Counted from the first letter of the stretch, positions 1 through 6,933 are shown. The stretch: DNA of 9,072 nt from Propionicimonas sp. (GCA_031119515.1 JAVHXR010000090.1:1-9072); one strand, 5' to 3'. The notes: generated from the letters alone by a model not told the origin. Numbers and translations are program-made.

Positions 1-20
1 GGATGGATCCCTTGCTTCAT
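1..20 (-). CDS. rpmE: 50S ribosomal protein L31 (5' end only)
   Basis: Only the first seven codons are inside the window. They read MKQGIHP on the minus strand, ending in an incomplete CCN proline codon at the window edge. Bacterial L31 proteins typically begin M-K-x-x-I-H-P, so the start fits well. A strong Shine-Dalgarno (GAGGAG, about 6 bases before ATG) lies at 28-33. L31 is a small protein of the large ribosomal subunit. In actinobacteria rpmE usually lies directly downstream of rho on the same strand, and here it has the right strand and position, separated only by the Eis-like gene. The call therefore rests on three agreeing points: N-terminus, ribosome binding site and gene order. The zinc-binding Cys residues that separate L31 types are outside the window. 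The short visible stretch is the main limit on confidence. Confidence 0.78.
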
Positions 21-95
21 GGTTCTCTCCTCAATCGTGCCGGGTCGCTCTGCCCGATTCGGGCAGGAAAGACCGGATGCGTGAACCGGCACCGA
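21..95 (-). promoter_or_regulatory. Structured 5' leader of rpmE, candidate L31 autoregulatory leader
   Basis: On the minus strand the bases before rpmE fold into nested helices. The outer helix is GTGCCGG/CCGGCAC (plus-strand arms 86-92 and 37-43, 7 perfect pairs). Inside it is a short GTC/GAC helix (71-73 with 44-46). The apical hairpin is CTGCCCG/CGGGCAG (arms 60-66 and 50-56, loop 57-59). The outer helix opens about three bases after the start site predicted from the upstream promoter, and closes just before the ribosome binding site. Ribosomal protein leaders that bind L31 are known in actinobacteria. That this is one is inferred from position and shape, not from matched consensus bases. 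The hairpin lacks a T-tract, so control at translation initiation is more likely than termination. Confidence 0.45.
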
Positions 96-101
96 CCTCC
101 C

Positions 102-130
102 ATTGTTCCGCACCGTCCCGCAGAATCCAA
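102..130 (-). promoter_or_regulatory. Probable sigma-70-type promoter of rpmE
   Basis: Read on the minus strand, a -35-like TTGGAT (130-125) and a -10-like AACAAT (107-102) are exactly 17 bases apart. Each matches four of six consensus bases. The predicted start near base 95 sits immediately before the outer helix of the rpmE leader, which makes the two predictions mutually supportive. It implies that rpmE can be transcribed independently of rho. Confidence 0.42.
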
Positions 131-197
131 ACCGGCCGGGCCGCATCCCCCGCCAACCCGGCTGGCGCAGGTGGCGCGGTTCCACGACGATGGGCCC

Positions 198-1478
198 ATG
201 AAGCTGACACCCGCGGCGCTGCCGGACACGCTCCGCCACGTCGACGTCCCGGAGGATCGCCTGGACGACATCCTCGACCTCGACCTGTGGGCCTTCCCCG
301 CCTCCCACACGGTCGGGGAGCTGCGCGAGCGTCCCTCCCCGCTGTCCTGGGACCGGGTCCGGGGTGTCGAGGCCGAGGGCGTGGACGGGCTCGTCGGGAT
401 GCACGCGTCCTACCCGTTCGCACGCTTCCCGGTGCCGGGGGCCACCCTCGCCGTGGCCGGCCTGACCTGGGTCGGGGTGCATCCCGGTCACCGCCGCCAG
501 GGCATCCTGCGCGCGATGGTCAACGACCACCTGGCCGCCGCGGCTGGCCGGGGCGAGACGGTCTCGGCACTGACGGCCTCGGAGCCGGCGATCTATGGCC
601 GGTTCGGCTACGGCATGGCGAGCCAGGTCGTCAGCCTGAGCCTCCCGCGCGGAGCGACGCTGCATCCGGTACCCGGATCCGACCGGGTGAAGATCGGGTT
701 CGAGGCCTTCGACCTCGAACGCCATCGCGACCTGGTCGCGGAACTCCACGCCGCCGCCGGCGGCTCGCAACCGAATCGTCCCGGCTGGGTGACCCGGGAG
801 ACGCCCGAGCTGGCCCGGGGGTTCCTCGACGACCACCCGATCGTGCGGGGTGGCTCGGAACCCCGCCGGATGCTGGTCGCCCGCGTGGCCGGCCGCCCGA
901 CCGGGTATGCGATGTTCCGTCGCAGACTGGACTGGCCTGACGGCACCGCGGCGGGCACCGTCCACGTTCGCGAGACCGTGGCGCTCGACCCGCCGACAGC
1001 GCATGCGCTCTGGTCGCGGCTGCTCGACCTCGACCTGACCACGTCGATCGAGGTGGGTCAGCTCACCCTGGCCGACCCGCTGCTCGGGCTGCTGGTCGAC
1101 CTGAGGGCAGCGAAGCCGCGGCTCTCCGACAACGTCTGGATCCGGATCATCGACCTGCCGGGTGCCCTCGCCGGGCGGCGGTACGCGTCCGACCTCGACC
1201 TCGTCCTCGAGGTGGGCGACGACCTGATCGCCGAGAATGCCGGCCGCTGGCGGGTGCGGGCAGCCGCGTTCGCCGGGGACGTCAGCGTGACCCGCACCGA
1301 CGACGCGGCGGACATCCGGCTGGACGTCGCCACGCTCGGCGCGCTCTACCTCGGCGGCGGTTCGGCCGCGTCCCTTGCGGGAGCGGGCGCGCTCACAGCG
1401 AGTTCCCCCGCCGCCCTCGCCCGGTTCGCGACCGCCTTCGGCTGGCCGGTCCCCCCGGGCTCGAGCTGGGTGTTCTGA
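198..1478 (+). CDS. Eis-like GNAT N-acetyltransferase (426 aa)
   Basis: This enzyme resembles the Eis family, which transfers acetyl from acetyl-CoA to amine substrates (aminoglycosides or protein lysines in characterised members). Its real substrate here is unknown. The order is an N-terminal GNAT domain with the acetyl-CoA loop HRRQGILRAM (residues 98-107), the family motif IYGRFGYG (132-139), a second degenerate GNAT-like domain, and an SCP2-like C-terminal domain with GALYLGG. In M. tuberculosis Eis a Tyr of the YGRFGYG segment and the carboxylate of the C-terminal Phe are catalytic. Both are matched here by Tyr138 and the final residue Phe426. The ATG at 198 gives the usual family length of about 400-430. 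The frame is open upstream to base 3, but that stretch overlaps the rpmE leader and does not look like protein. No Shine-Dalgarno is visible at 198. GACGAT ends six bases before it, so a leaderless start is possible. The gene interrupts the usual rho-rpmE pair. Confidence 0.9.
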   Translation: MKLTPAALPDTLRHVDVPEDRLDDILDLDLWAFPASHTVGELRERPSPLSWDRVRGVEAEGVDGLVGMHASYPFARFPVPGATLAVAGLTWVGVHPGHRRQGILRAMVNDHLAAAAGRGETVSALTASEPAIYGRFGYGMASQVVSLSLPRGATLHPVPGSDRVKIGFEAFDLERHRDLVAELHAAAGGSQPNRPGWVTRETPELARGFLDDHPIVRGGSEPRRMLVARVAGRPTGYAMFRRRLDWPDGTAAGTVHVRETVALDPPTAHALWSRLLDLDLTTSIEVGQLTLADPLLGLLVDLRAAKPRLSDNVWIRIIDLPGALAGRRYASDLDLVLEVGDDLIAENAGRWRVRAAAFAGDVSVTRTDDAADIRLDVATLGALYLGGGSAASLAGAGALTASSPAALARFATAFGWPVPPGSSWVF

Positions 1479-1503
1479 TCCTCAGGGGTTCCTCGCCCCT
1501 CGT

Positions 1504-1548
1504 CGCGACCGCCCCGTCCGCCGCCGGCGCGGCGTGACGGTGGTCGCG
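1504..1548. terminator. Bidirectional hairpin between the convergent eis-like and rho genes
   Basis: The 79-base gap between the two stop codons holds a long hairpin with about 18 base pairs. CGCGACC (1504-1510) pairs with GGTCGCG (1542-1548). CCGTC (1514-1518) pairs with GACGG (1536-1540). CGCCGC (1519-1524) pairs with GCGGCG (1529-1534) around a CGGC loop. Only a GCC/T internal loop and one bulged T interrupt it. A smaller AGGGG/CCCCT hairpin lies at 1484-1500. Neither has a T-tract, which is common for actinobacterial terminator-like hairpins. The symmetry lets it serve both genes. Confidence 0.6.
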
Positions 1549-1557
1549 TGACCCTGA

Positions 1558-3387
1558 CTACTCCGGGTTCGGGGTGGTCTTCGAGATCAGCATCAGGAAG
1601 TCGCGGTTGCTCTGCGTCTTCCGCATCCGGTTGAGCAGCATCTCCAGGCCGGCCTGCGGATCCTGACCGGACAGCACCCGGCGGAGCTTCCAGATGATCG
1701 CGAGTTCCTCGCGGCCGAGCAGCATCTCCTCGCGGCGGGTGCCGGAGGCGACCGGGTCGATGGCCGGGAAGATCCGCTTGTCGGCGAGCTCGCGGCGAAG
1801 CCGGAGCTCCATGTTGCCGGTGCCCTTGAACTCCTCGAAGATGACCTCGTCCATCTTGGAGCCGGTCTCGATCAGCGCAGTGGCGAGGATGGTCAGCGAG
1901 CCGCCGTTCTCGATGTTCCGGGCGGCACCGAAGAACTTCTTCGGCGGGTAGAGCGCCGCGGAGTCGACGCCACCGGAGAGGATGCGCCCCGAGGCCGGGG
2001 CGGCCAGGTTGTAGGCGCGGCCCAGGCGGGTGATGCCGTCGAGCAGGACCACCACGTCACGACCCAGTTCGACCAGGCGCTTGGCCCGCTCGATGGCCAG
2101 CTCGGCGATCGTGGTGTGGTCGTCGGCCGGACGGTCGAAGGTGGACGCGATCACCTCACCCGAGGTGGTGCGCTGGAAGTCGGTGACCTCCTCGGGACGC
2201 TCGTCCACCAGGACGATCATCAGGTGCACCTCGGGGTTGTTCACCGTGATCGCGTTCGCGATCGCCTGCATCACCAGGGTCTTGCCGGCCTTCGGCGGCG
2301 AGACGATCAGGCCGCGCTGGCCCTTGCCGACCGGCGCTACCAGGTCGATGATCCGGCCGGTCATGTTCAGCGGGGTGGTCTCCAGCCGGAACCGCTCCTG
2401 CGGGTACAGCGGGGTCAGCTTGGCGAACTCGGGACGATCCTTCGCCTTCTCGGGGGCGTCCGCGTTCACGGTGTCGATCCGGACCAGCGGGTTGAACTTC
2501 TCCCGACGCTCGCCGTCGCGCGGCTGGCGGATCGCACCGGTGATGATGTCGCCCTTGCGCAGCCCGTACTTGCGGACCATCGACAGCGAGACGTAGGCGT
2601 CGTTGGAGCCGGGAAGGTAGCCGGTGGTGCGAACGAACGCGTAGTTGTCGAGAACATCGAGGATGCCCGAGATGTCGACGACGACATCGTCCTCGGACAC
2701 CGTCGGCTCGGCCTCCATGCGCTCCATGCCCAGGCTGCCGCCGGAGCGGTTGTTGCCACGCCGGTTCTGGCGGTCGCGGTTGCGGCGCCGGCGGCCCCGG
2801 CGTCCGGAGCCGAAGTCGTCCTCTGCGGAGTCGCGGTCGAGCCGGGGCTGGCGCGGCGACTCGACGACGGCGTCGGCGTCCTGCCGCTCGGCGCGGTCGC
2901 CCTGCTGCCGGTCGGGCGCCGGGCGGTCGCCCTGCTGGCCCTGCTGACGGTCGCCCTGCTGGCGATCGCCCTGCTGGCCCTGGCGACGGCGGTTGCGTCC
3001 ACCCTCGGCGCGCAGCGCCTCGAGCCGGCTGGCGACATCGTCACCACCCTCGGGTGAGGACGGCAGCATCGGTTCGGCCGGAGCCTCGCGGCGTTCGGTG
3101 CGGGCGGCGTCCCCACGGGGGGTCTCGGCGCGCTGCACCTCCGGCTCGGCGGAGTGGTCGTTCGACTTCGGGGCGTCGTCTGCCCGGCGGCGGGAGCGGG
3201 TGGGCGCCGAGGCGGCGCCACTGCCGCCGGCTGCCTTGATCGCCTCCACGAGGGCCGGCTTGCGCAGCCCGGAAGCGCCCTTGATGCCCAGGGAGGAGGC
3301 CAGCTGCTTCAACTCGGGCAGGAGCATCTTGTCGATGCCCTGCGGACGCGAGCCGGCGGCCGACGTCGGGTTGAGCGTGTCGGTCAC
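1558..3387 (-). CDS. rho: Transcription termination factor Rho with long disordered insertion (609 aa)
   Basis: Rho is the hexameric RNA-dependent ATPase that ends transcription. Residues 21-55 form the SAP-like Rho N domain (LPELKQLASSLGI...). Residues about 56-230 are a charged, low-complexity insertion with QQGDR repeats and an Arg/Asn-rich patch (196-214). The RNA-binding and ATPase core runs from about 232 to 609. Walker A is SPPKAGKT (363-370) and Walker B is DVVVLLD (444-450). The catalytic Glu of VDERPEE (Glu396) and the SGTR arginine (Arg551) are present. E. coli Rho has 419 residues; the surplus is the insertion, a known trait of actinobacterial Rho that extends RNA binding. The start is GTG, supported by AAAGGA (3393-3398) five bases upstream. 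It sits 215 bases after thrH, probably with its own promoter. Two positions altered in bicyclomycin-resistant E. coli mutants differ here: Phe404 for Met219 and Gly451 for Ser266. Confidence 0.97.
   Translation of the reverse strand: MTDTLNPTSAAGSRPQGIDKMLLPELKQLASSLGIKGASGLRKPALVEAIKAAGGSGAASAPTRSRRRADDAPKSNDHSAEPEVQRAETPRGDAARTERREAPAEPMLPSSPEGGDDVASRLEALRAEGGRNRRRQGQQGDRQQGDRQQGQQGDRPAPDRQQGDRAERQDADAVVESPRQPRLDRDSAEDDFGSGRRGRRRRNRDRQNRRGNNRSGGSLGMERMEAEPTVSEDDVVVDISGILDVLDNYAFVRTTGYLPGSNDAYVSLSMVRKYGLRKGDIITGAIRQPRDGERREKFNPLVRIDTVNADAPEKAKDRPEFAKLTPLYPQERFRLETTPLNMTGRIIDLVAPVGKGQRGLIVSPPKAGKTLVMQAIANAITVNNPEVHLMIVLVDERPEEVTDFQRTTSGEVIASTFDRPADDHTTIAELAIERAKRLVELGRDVVVLLDGITRLGRAYNLAAPASGRILSGGVDSAALYPPKKFFGAARNIENGGSLTILATALIETGSKMDEVIFEEFKGTGNMELRLRRELADKRIFPAIDPVASGTRREEMLLGREELAIIWKLRRVLSGQDPQAGLEMLLNRMRKTQSNRDFLMLISKTTPNPE
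2893..2982 (-). repeat. In-frame QQGDR repeat in the Rho insertion
   Basis: Residues 136-165 of Rho contain QQGDR four times plus related QG, QQG and PAPDR elements. They are encoded by near-identical 15-base units (CAGCAGGGCGACCGN on the coding strand). The DNA-level identity suggests expansion by replication slippage, so the copy number may differ between strains. Confidence 0.8.
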
Positions 3388-3574
3388 GGAGTTCCTTTCG
3401 GAAGGGGATTACCTGCTGCGGACACGGTGGTCAGTGGAACGGTGATGCGCGATGACGTGTGTCCAGCGGATCCAGATCCCAGCCCACGGCTCTCGATCAA
3501 GGGAGACGCTGCTTCGACGGCGAACCCGTCACGCCCGATCTGGTGGGGCGGTGGCGCACATCTGCGACACCCCA

Positions 3575-3583
3575 AGAGTAGCA
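3575..3583 (-). promoter_or_regulatory. Candidate extended -10 promoter element for rho
   Basis: On the minus strand TGCTACTCT reads as an extended -10 (TGn followed by TACTCT, fitting TAnnnT). It lies in the 215-base gap between thrH and rho. No convincing -35 is present at 17 bases. A TGACGG at 3600-3605 would leave a 19-base spacer. If used, it gives rho a leader of about 180 bases, leaving room for the autogenous control known for rho genes. Weak evidence from the motif alone. Confidence 0.35.
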
Positions 3584-3602
3584 CCCCCGCCGAACGAAAC
3601 CG

Positions 3603-4208
3603 TCACAGCGCCGCAAGTGCCTCGTCGAAGGCGTCCAGCAGGGCCGGAAGGCTGCGCGTCACCTCGAACTGGGGGAACTCGGCTACCACGGAGGCAGGCG
3701 GGTTGATCAGGATCCCGGTCTCGGCCTCGCCGAGCATCGCGGTGTCGTTGTAGGAGTCACCGGCCGCCACGACCTTGTAGTTGAGGGTGTGGAACGCCCG
3801 GACGGCCGCACGCTTGCTGTCCGGCTGGCGCAACGCGTACCCGGTGATCCGGTCGTCGGTGACCAGCAGCCGGTGGCAGAACAGCGCGGGATAGCCGAGT
3901 TGCGCCATCAGCGGCATCGCGAACTCGTAGAAGGTGTCGGACAGGATGACCACCTGGGCCCGGGTGCGGAGTTCGGCCAGGAACTCGGCGGCGCCGGGTA
4001 GCGGCCCCATCCCCGCGATCACCTCCTGGATCGTCGACAGCCCGATGCCGTGGGCGTCCAGGATGTCGAGGCGGTGGCGCATCAACTGGTCGTAGTCGGC
4101 GATGTCCCTTGTCGTCAGCCGCAACTCGGGGATCCCGGTGCGCTCGGCGACGTTGATCCAGATCTCGGGGACGAGGACGCCTTCCAGGTCGAGGCAGGCC
4201 AGGTGCAT
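3603..4208 (-). CDS. thrH: ThrH: phosphoserine phosphatase / phosphoserine:homoserine phosphotransferase (201 aa)
   Basis: This HAD-superfamily enzyme closely resembles Pseudomonas ThrH, which hydrolyses phosphoserine and can pass its phosphate to homoserine, giving O-phosphohomoserine, the substrate of threonine synthase. The resemblance runs end to end: ACLDLEGVLVPEIW at the N-terminus, QVVILSDTFYEF (residues 85-96), LCH-like FCHRL (110-114), and AAGDSYNDTAML (148-159). Catalytic elements visible are the nucleophile Asp7 (motif DLEG, with Glu9 replacing the second Asp as in ThrH), Ser90 and Thr92 of motif II, Lys132 of motif III, and Asp151/Asp155 of motif IV. Length equals the family (about 205). 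The ATG overlaps the hom stop as TGATG and has a GGAGGG ribosome binding site six bases upstream (4215-4220), so it is translationally coupled to hom. It occupies the slot where actinobacteria usually carry thrC-thrB. It could serve mainly as a serine-pathway phosphatase (SerB role) instead. The family call is firm; the physiological role is inferred. Confidence 0.93.
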   Translation of the reverse strand: MHLACLDLEGVLVPEIWINVAERTGIPELRLTTRDIADYDQLMRHRLDILDAHGIGLSTIQEVIAGMGPLPGAAEFLAELRTRAQVVILSDTFYEFAMPLMAQLGYPALFCHRLLVTDDRITGYALRQPDSKRAAVRAFHTLNYKVVAAGDSYNDTAMLGEAETGILINPPASVVAEFPQFEVTRSLPALLDAFDEALAAL

Positions 4209-5503
4209 CAGTGTCCCTCCACCCGCATCACGGTGATGCCCGGGCCGACCTCGGCAAGGCTCTCGAGCTCGGCCACCGTCGCGCGGAGGTCCGAGTCCGG
4301 CGCGACGTGGGTCATCACCCCGAGCCGCGCCCGGGAGTTCACCGGATCACCGTCCTGGCGGACCGCCTGCAGCGAGATGCCGTGGTCGGCGAACCGCGCC
4401 GCCACCTTGGCCAGCACGCCGGGCTCGTCGGTCACCTGCAGCGATACGTAGTAGCGGGATTCCACCTCCCCCGGAGGCGTGATGCCGCGCGCGGAGTACG
4501 CCGACTCCCCCGGCCCGACCGTGCCGCGCACCCGGTTGCGGGCCGCTGTCACGACGTCGCCCATCACGGCGGACGCGGTGGGCGAACCGCCCGCACCCGG
4601 CCCCATGAACATCAGCCGGCCGGCGTACCGGGACTCGATGAAGACCGCGTTGTACGCGCCGGGGATCGCGGCCAGCGGGTGGCCCTGCGGCACCATCGTC
4701 GGGTGCACCCCGACGGCGATCCGGCCGTCGGCCGACAGCGAGCAGTTCGCCAGCAGCTTGATGACGCAGCCCATCTCCTTCGCGGCCGCGATGTCGTCCT
4801 GGCTGACCAGGGAGATCCCCTCGCGGTCGACGTCGGCCAGTCGCACCCGGGAGTGGAACGCGAGCGACGCCAGGATCGCAGCCTTGGCGGCGGCGTCGTA
4901 GCCCTCGACATCGGCCGTCGGGTCGGCCTCGGCATAGCCCAGCGCCTGCGCCTCGGCGAGCACCTCGGAGAAGCCGACGCCGGCTGAGTGCATCCGGTCG
5001 AGGATGAAGTTCGTGGTGCCGTTGACGATGCCCTTCACGGCGAGCACCTCGTCGCCGACAAGCGACTCCCGCAGCGGCCGGATGATCGGGATCGCCCCCG
5101 CCACCGCGGCCTCGAAGTACAGGTCGACACCGGACTGCTCGGCGGCGGTGTAGAGCGAGCCGCCGTCCTCGGCCAGCAGCGCCTTGTTGGCCGTGATCAC
5201 CGACGCGCCGGCGCCGATCGCTGCCAGCAGCAGGCTCCTGGCCGGCTCGATACCGCCCAGCAGCTCGATCACGAGGTCGAGGTCGCCGCGGGTCACCAGC
5301 GCCTCGGCATCGGCGGTGAGCAGGGCCGGGTCGATCCCCGGCCGCGGCTTGGACAGGTCGCGGACCGCGATCCCGACCAGCTCCAGCGGCCGGCCGATCC
5401 TCGCCCTGAGGTCCTCGGCGTGGGCCAGCAGCTGGCGGGCCACCTGCGAGCCCACCACCCCGCAGCCGAGCAGGGCGACCCTGATCGGGGCATTCGTCGT
5501 CAT
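4208..5503 (-). CDS. hom: Homoserine dehydrogenase (431 aa)
   Basis: Hom reduces aspartate semialdehyde to L-homoserine with NAD(P)H, the branch step towards threonine and methionine. It is a monofunctional cytoplasmic enzyme of normal length. The Rossmann nucleotide-binding loop is LLGCGVVGS (residues 11-19). The TANKALL segment carries Lys107. NGTTNFIL lies at 161-168. The family signature with catalytic acids and lysine is GYAEADPTADVEGYDAAAKAA (189-209). A C-terminal ACT domain (about 352-425, YYVSLQVTDEPGVLAKVAARF) suggests feedback inhibition by threonine, as in other actinobacterial Hom. The ATG has AGAAGGA five bases upstream (5509-5515) and is 15 bases after the lysA stop, so the two are co-transcribed. 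Its stop overlaps the thrH start by one base. Confidence 0.97.
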   Translation of the reverse strand: MTTNAPIRVALLGCGVVGSQVARQLLAHAEDLRARIGRPLELVGIAVRDLSKPRPGIDPALLTADAEALVTRGDLDLVIELLGGIEPARSLLLAAIGAGASVITANKALLAEDGGSLYTAAEQSGVDLYFEAAVAGAIPIIRPLRESLVGDEVLAVKGIVNGTTNFILDRMHSAGVGFSEVLAEAQALGYAEADPTADVEGYDAAAKAAILASLAFHSRVRLADVDREGISLVSQDDIAAAKEMGCVIKLLANCSLSADGRIAVGVHPTMVPQGHPLAAIPGAYNAVFIESRYAGRLMFMGPGAGGSPTASAVMGDVVTAARNRVRGTVGPGESAYSARGITPPGEVESRYYVSLQVTDEPGVLAKVAARFADHGISLQAVRQDGDPVNSRARLGVMTHVAPDSDLRATVAELESLAEVGPGITVMRVEGH

Positions 5504-5518
5504 GGAGGTCCTTCTGGG

Positions 5519-6928
5519 TCAGTCGGACGCGCCGGCGTCCAGCGCCAGCAGGTCGTCGAGGGTTTCGCGCCGGACCAGGGTCGAGACCCGGCCGTCCAGC
5601 ACCGAGACTACCGGCGGGCGCGGCGTGTGGTTGTAGTTGCTGGCCATCGACCGGCTGTAGGCGCCGGCGGCCGGGACGGCGAGCAGGTCGCCGGGGCGCA
5701 CGTCCGAGGGCAGGAACTCGTCCCGTACCAGGATGTCGCCGCCCTCGCAGTGCACCCCGACCACCCGCGACACCACCGGCTCGGCGTCGGAGCTGCGGGA
5801 GGCGAGCGAGGCGGAGTACTCGGCGGCGTAGAGCGCCGGGCGGATGTTGTCGCTCATCCCGCCGTCGACGGAGATGTAGCGCCGCGACATGCCGCCACCG
5901 ATCTCGACCACCTTGACCGTGCCCACCCGGTAGAGCGCGAGCCCTGACGGCCCGACGATCGCCCGTCCGGGCTCGATCGAGATCGCCGGCTCGACCAGGC
6001 CGAAACCCCGGACCTCGTGGGCGATGATCTCCCGCAACCCCGCCGCCAGCTCTGCCGGGGATGCCGGATCGTCCTCCTTGGTGTAGGCGATGCCGAAGCC
6101 GCCGCCGAGGTCGAGCTCGGCCAGCGACACCCCGGTCGCCTCCTTGAACTGGGCGAACAGCTTGAGGGTGCGGCGGGCCGCGACCTCGAAACCGTTGGTG
6201 TCGAAGATCTGCGACCCGATGTGGGAGTGGATCCCCAGCAGGTCCAGGCGCGGGCTGTGGTAGCAGCGCACCATCGCCACCAGCGCCTGGCCGCCCTGGA
6301 TCGAGAAGCCGAACTTCTGGTCCTCGTGGGCGGTCGCGATGTACTCGTGGGTGTGCGCCTCGACACCGGTAGTGACCCGGATCATCACCCTGGCCGTGGT
6401 GTCGAGCTCGGCGCACAGCCGCTCCAGCCGGCCGATCTCGTCGGCGGAGTCGACGATGATGCGCCCCACCCCGCGCTCGAGGCCGAGCCGGAGCTCCTCC
6501 TCGCTCTTGTTGTTGCCGTGCATCCCGATCCGCTCCGGCGGCACCCCGGCCCGCAGTGCGACGGTGAGCTCTCCGAGCGAGCAGACGTCGAGGCTGAGGC
6601 CCTCCTCGACCACCCAGCGCGCGATCGTGGTGCACAGGAACGACTTTCCGGCGTAGTACACGGTCCAGCCGCCGAAGGCGTCGCGCCAGCCGCGGGCGCG
6701 CTCGCGGAAGTCGCGCTCGTCCAGGACGTAGGCCGGGGTGCCGACCTGGCCGGCGAGGTCGGTGAGCTTCAGTCCGGCCACCGAGACCACGCCGTCGGGG
6801 TCGCGGGTGACGCTCGAACTCCACAGCTTGGGCGTCAGCGCGTTGACGTCCTCCGGACGGGTCAGCCAGACCGGCGCCGGGGACGTCGCGTCGGCATGGA
6901 TCGAGCCCGCGACGTGCATGTGGGTCAT
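5519..6928 (-). CDS. lysA: Diaminopimelate decarboxylase (469 aa)
   Basis: LysA is the PLP-dependent, fold-type III enzyme that decarboxylates meso-diaminopimelate to L-lysine, the last step of the pathway. Visible elements in order are VYYAGKSFLC with the PLP lysine Lys95, HIGSQ (236-240), the phosphate-binding GGGFG (275-279), EPGR (319-322), the dimer-interface active-site segment CEGGD (394-398, usually CESGD), and GAYSRSMASNYN (422-433) near the C-terminus. Length fits the actinobacterial family (about 450-470). The ATG at 6928 is chosen because the start of family similarity follows it and a -10-like CAGTAT ends five bases upstream. There is no Shine-Dalgarno, so a leaderless mRNA is likely. 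A second ATG at 6919 is the main alternative. The frame is open up to 7096 but this would overlap the lipoprotein gene. lysA leads the lysA-hom-thrH unit. argS, usually just upstream, is absent. Confidence 0.96.
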   Translation of the reverse strand: MTHMHVAGSIHADATSPAPVWLTRPEDVNALTPKLWSSSVTRDPDGVVSVAGLKLTDLAGQVGTPAYVLDERDFRERARGWRDAFGGWTVYYAGKSFLCTTIARWVVEEGLSLDVCSLGELTVALRAGVPPERIGMHGNNKSEEELRLGLERGVGRIIVDSADEIGRLERLCAELDTTARVMIRVTTGVEAHTHEYIATAHEDQKFGFSIQGGQALVAMVRCYHSPRLDLLGIHSHIGSQIFDTNGFEVAARRTLKLFAQFKEATGVSLAELDLGGGFGIAYTKEDDPASPAELAAGLREIIAHEVRGFGLVEPAISIEPGRAIVGPSGLALYRVGTVKVVEIGGGMSRRYISVDGGMSDNIRPALYAAEYSASLASRSSDAEPVVSRVVGVHCEGGDILVRDEFLPSDVRPGDLLAVPAAGAYSRSMASNYNHTPRPPVVSVLDGRVSTLVRRETLDDLLALDAGASD

Positions 6929-6933
6929 GCCCG

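Noticed and set aside
3..197. Extension of the Eis-like reading frame upstream to an ATG at base 3
   Set aside because: The extra 65 residues do not resemble the family, overlap the rpmE leader and promoter, and would make the protein longer than known Eis proteins.
2116..3057. A 313-codon open frame on the plus strand inside rho
   Set aside because: It is an antisense shadow of rho; rho has full domain support and the shadow has none.
3384..3584. A 66-codon frame through the rho leader whose stop overlaps the rho GTG start
   Set aside because: The overlap is suggestive of coupling, but its GTG start lies inside the proposed -10, it has no ribosome binding site and the sequence is not recognisable.
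4347..6824. An 825-codon minus-strand open frame spanning hom and lysA
   Set aside because: Arg/Pro/Gly-rich composition typical of a high-GC out-of-frame shadow; it covers two well-supported enzymes.
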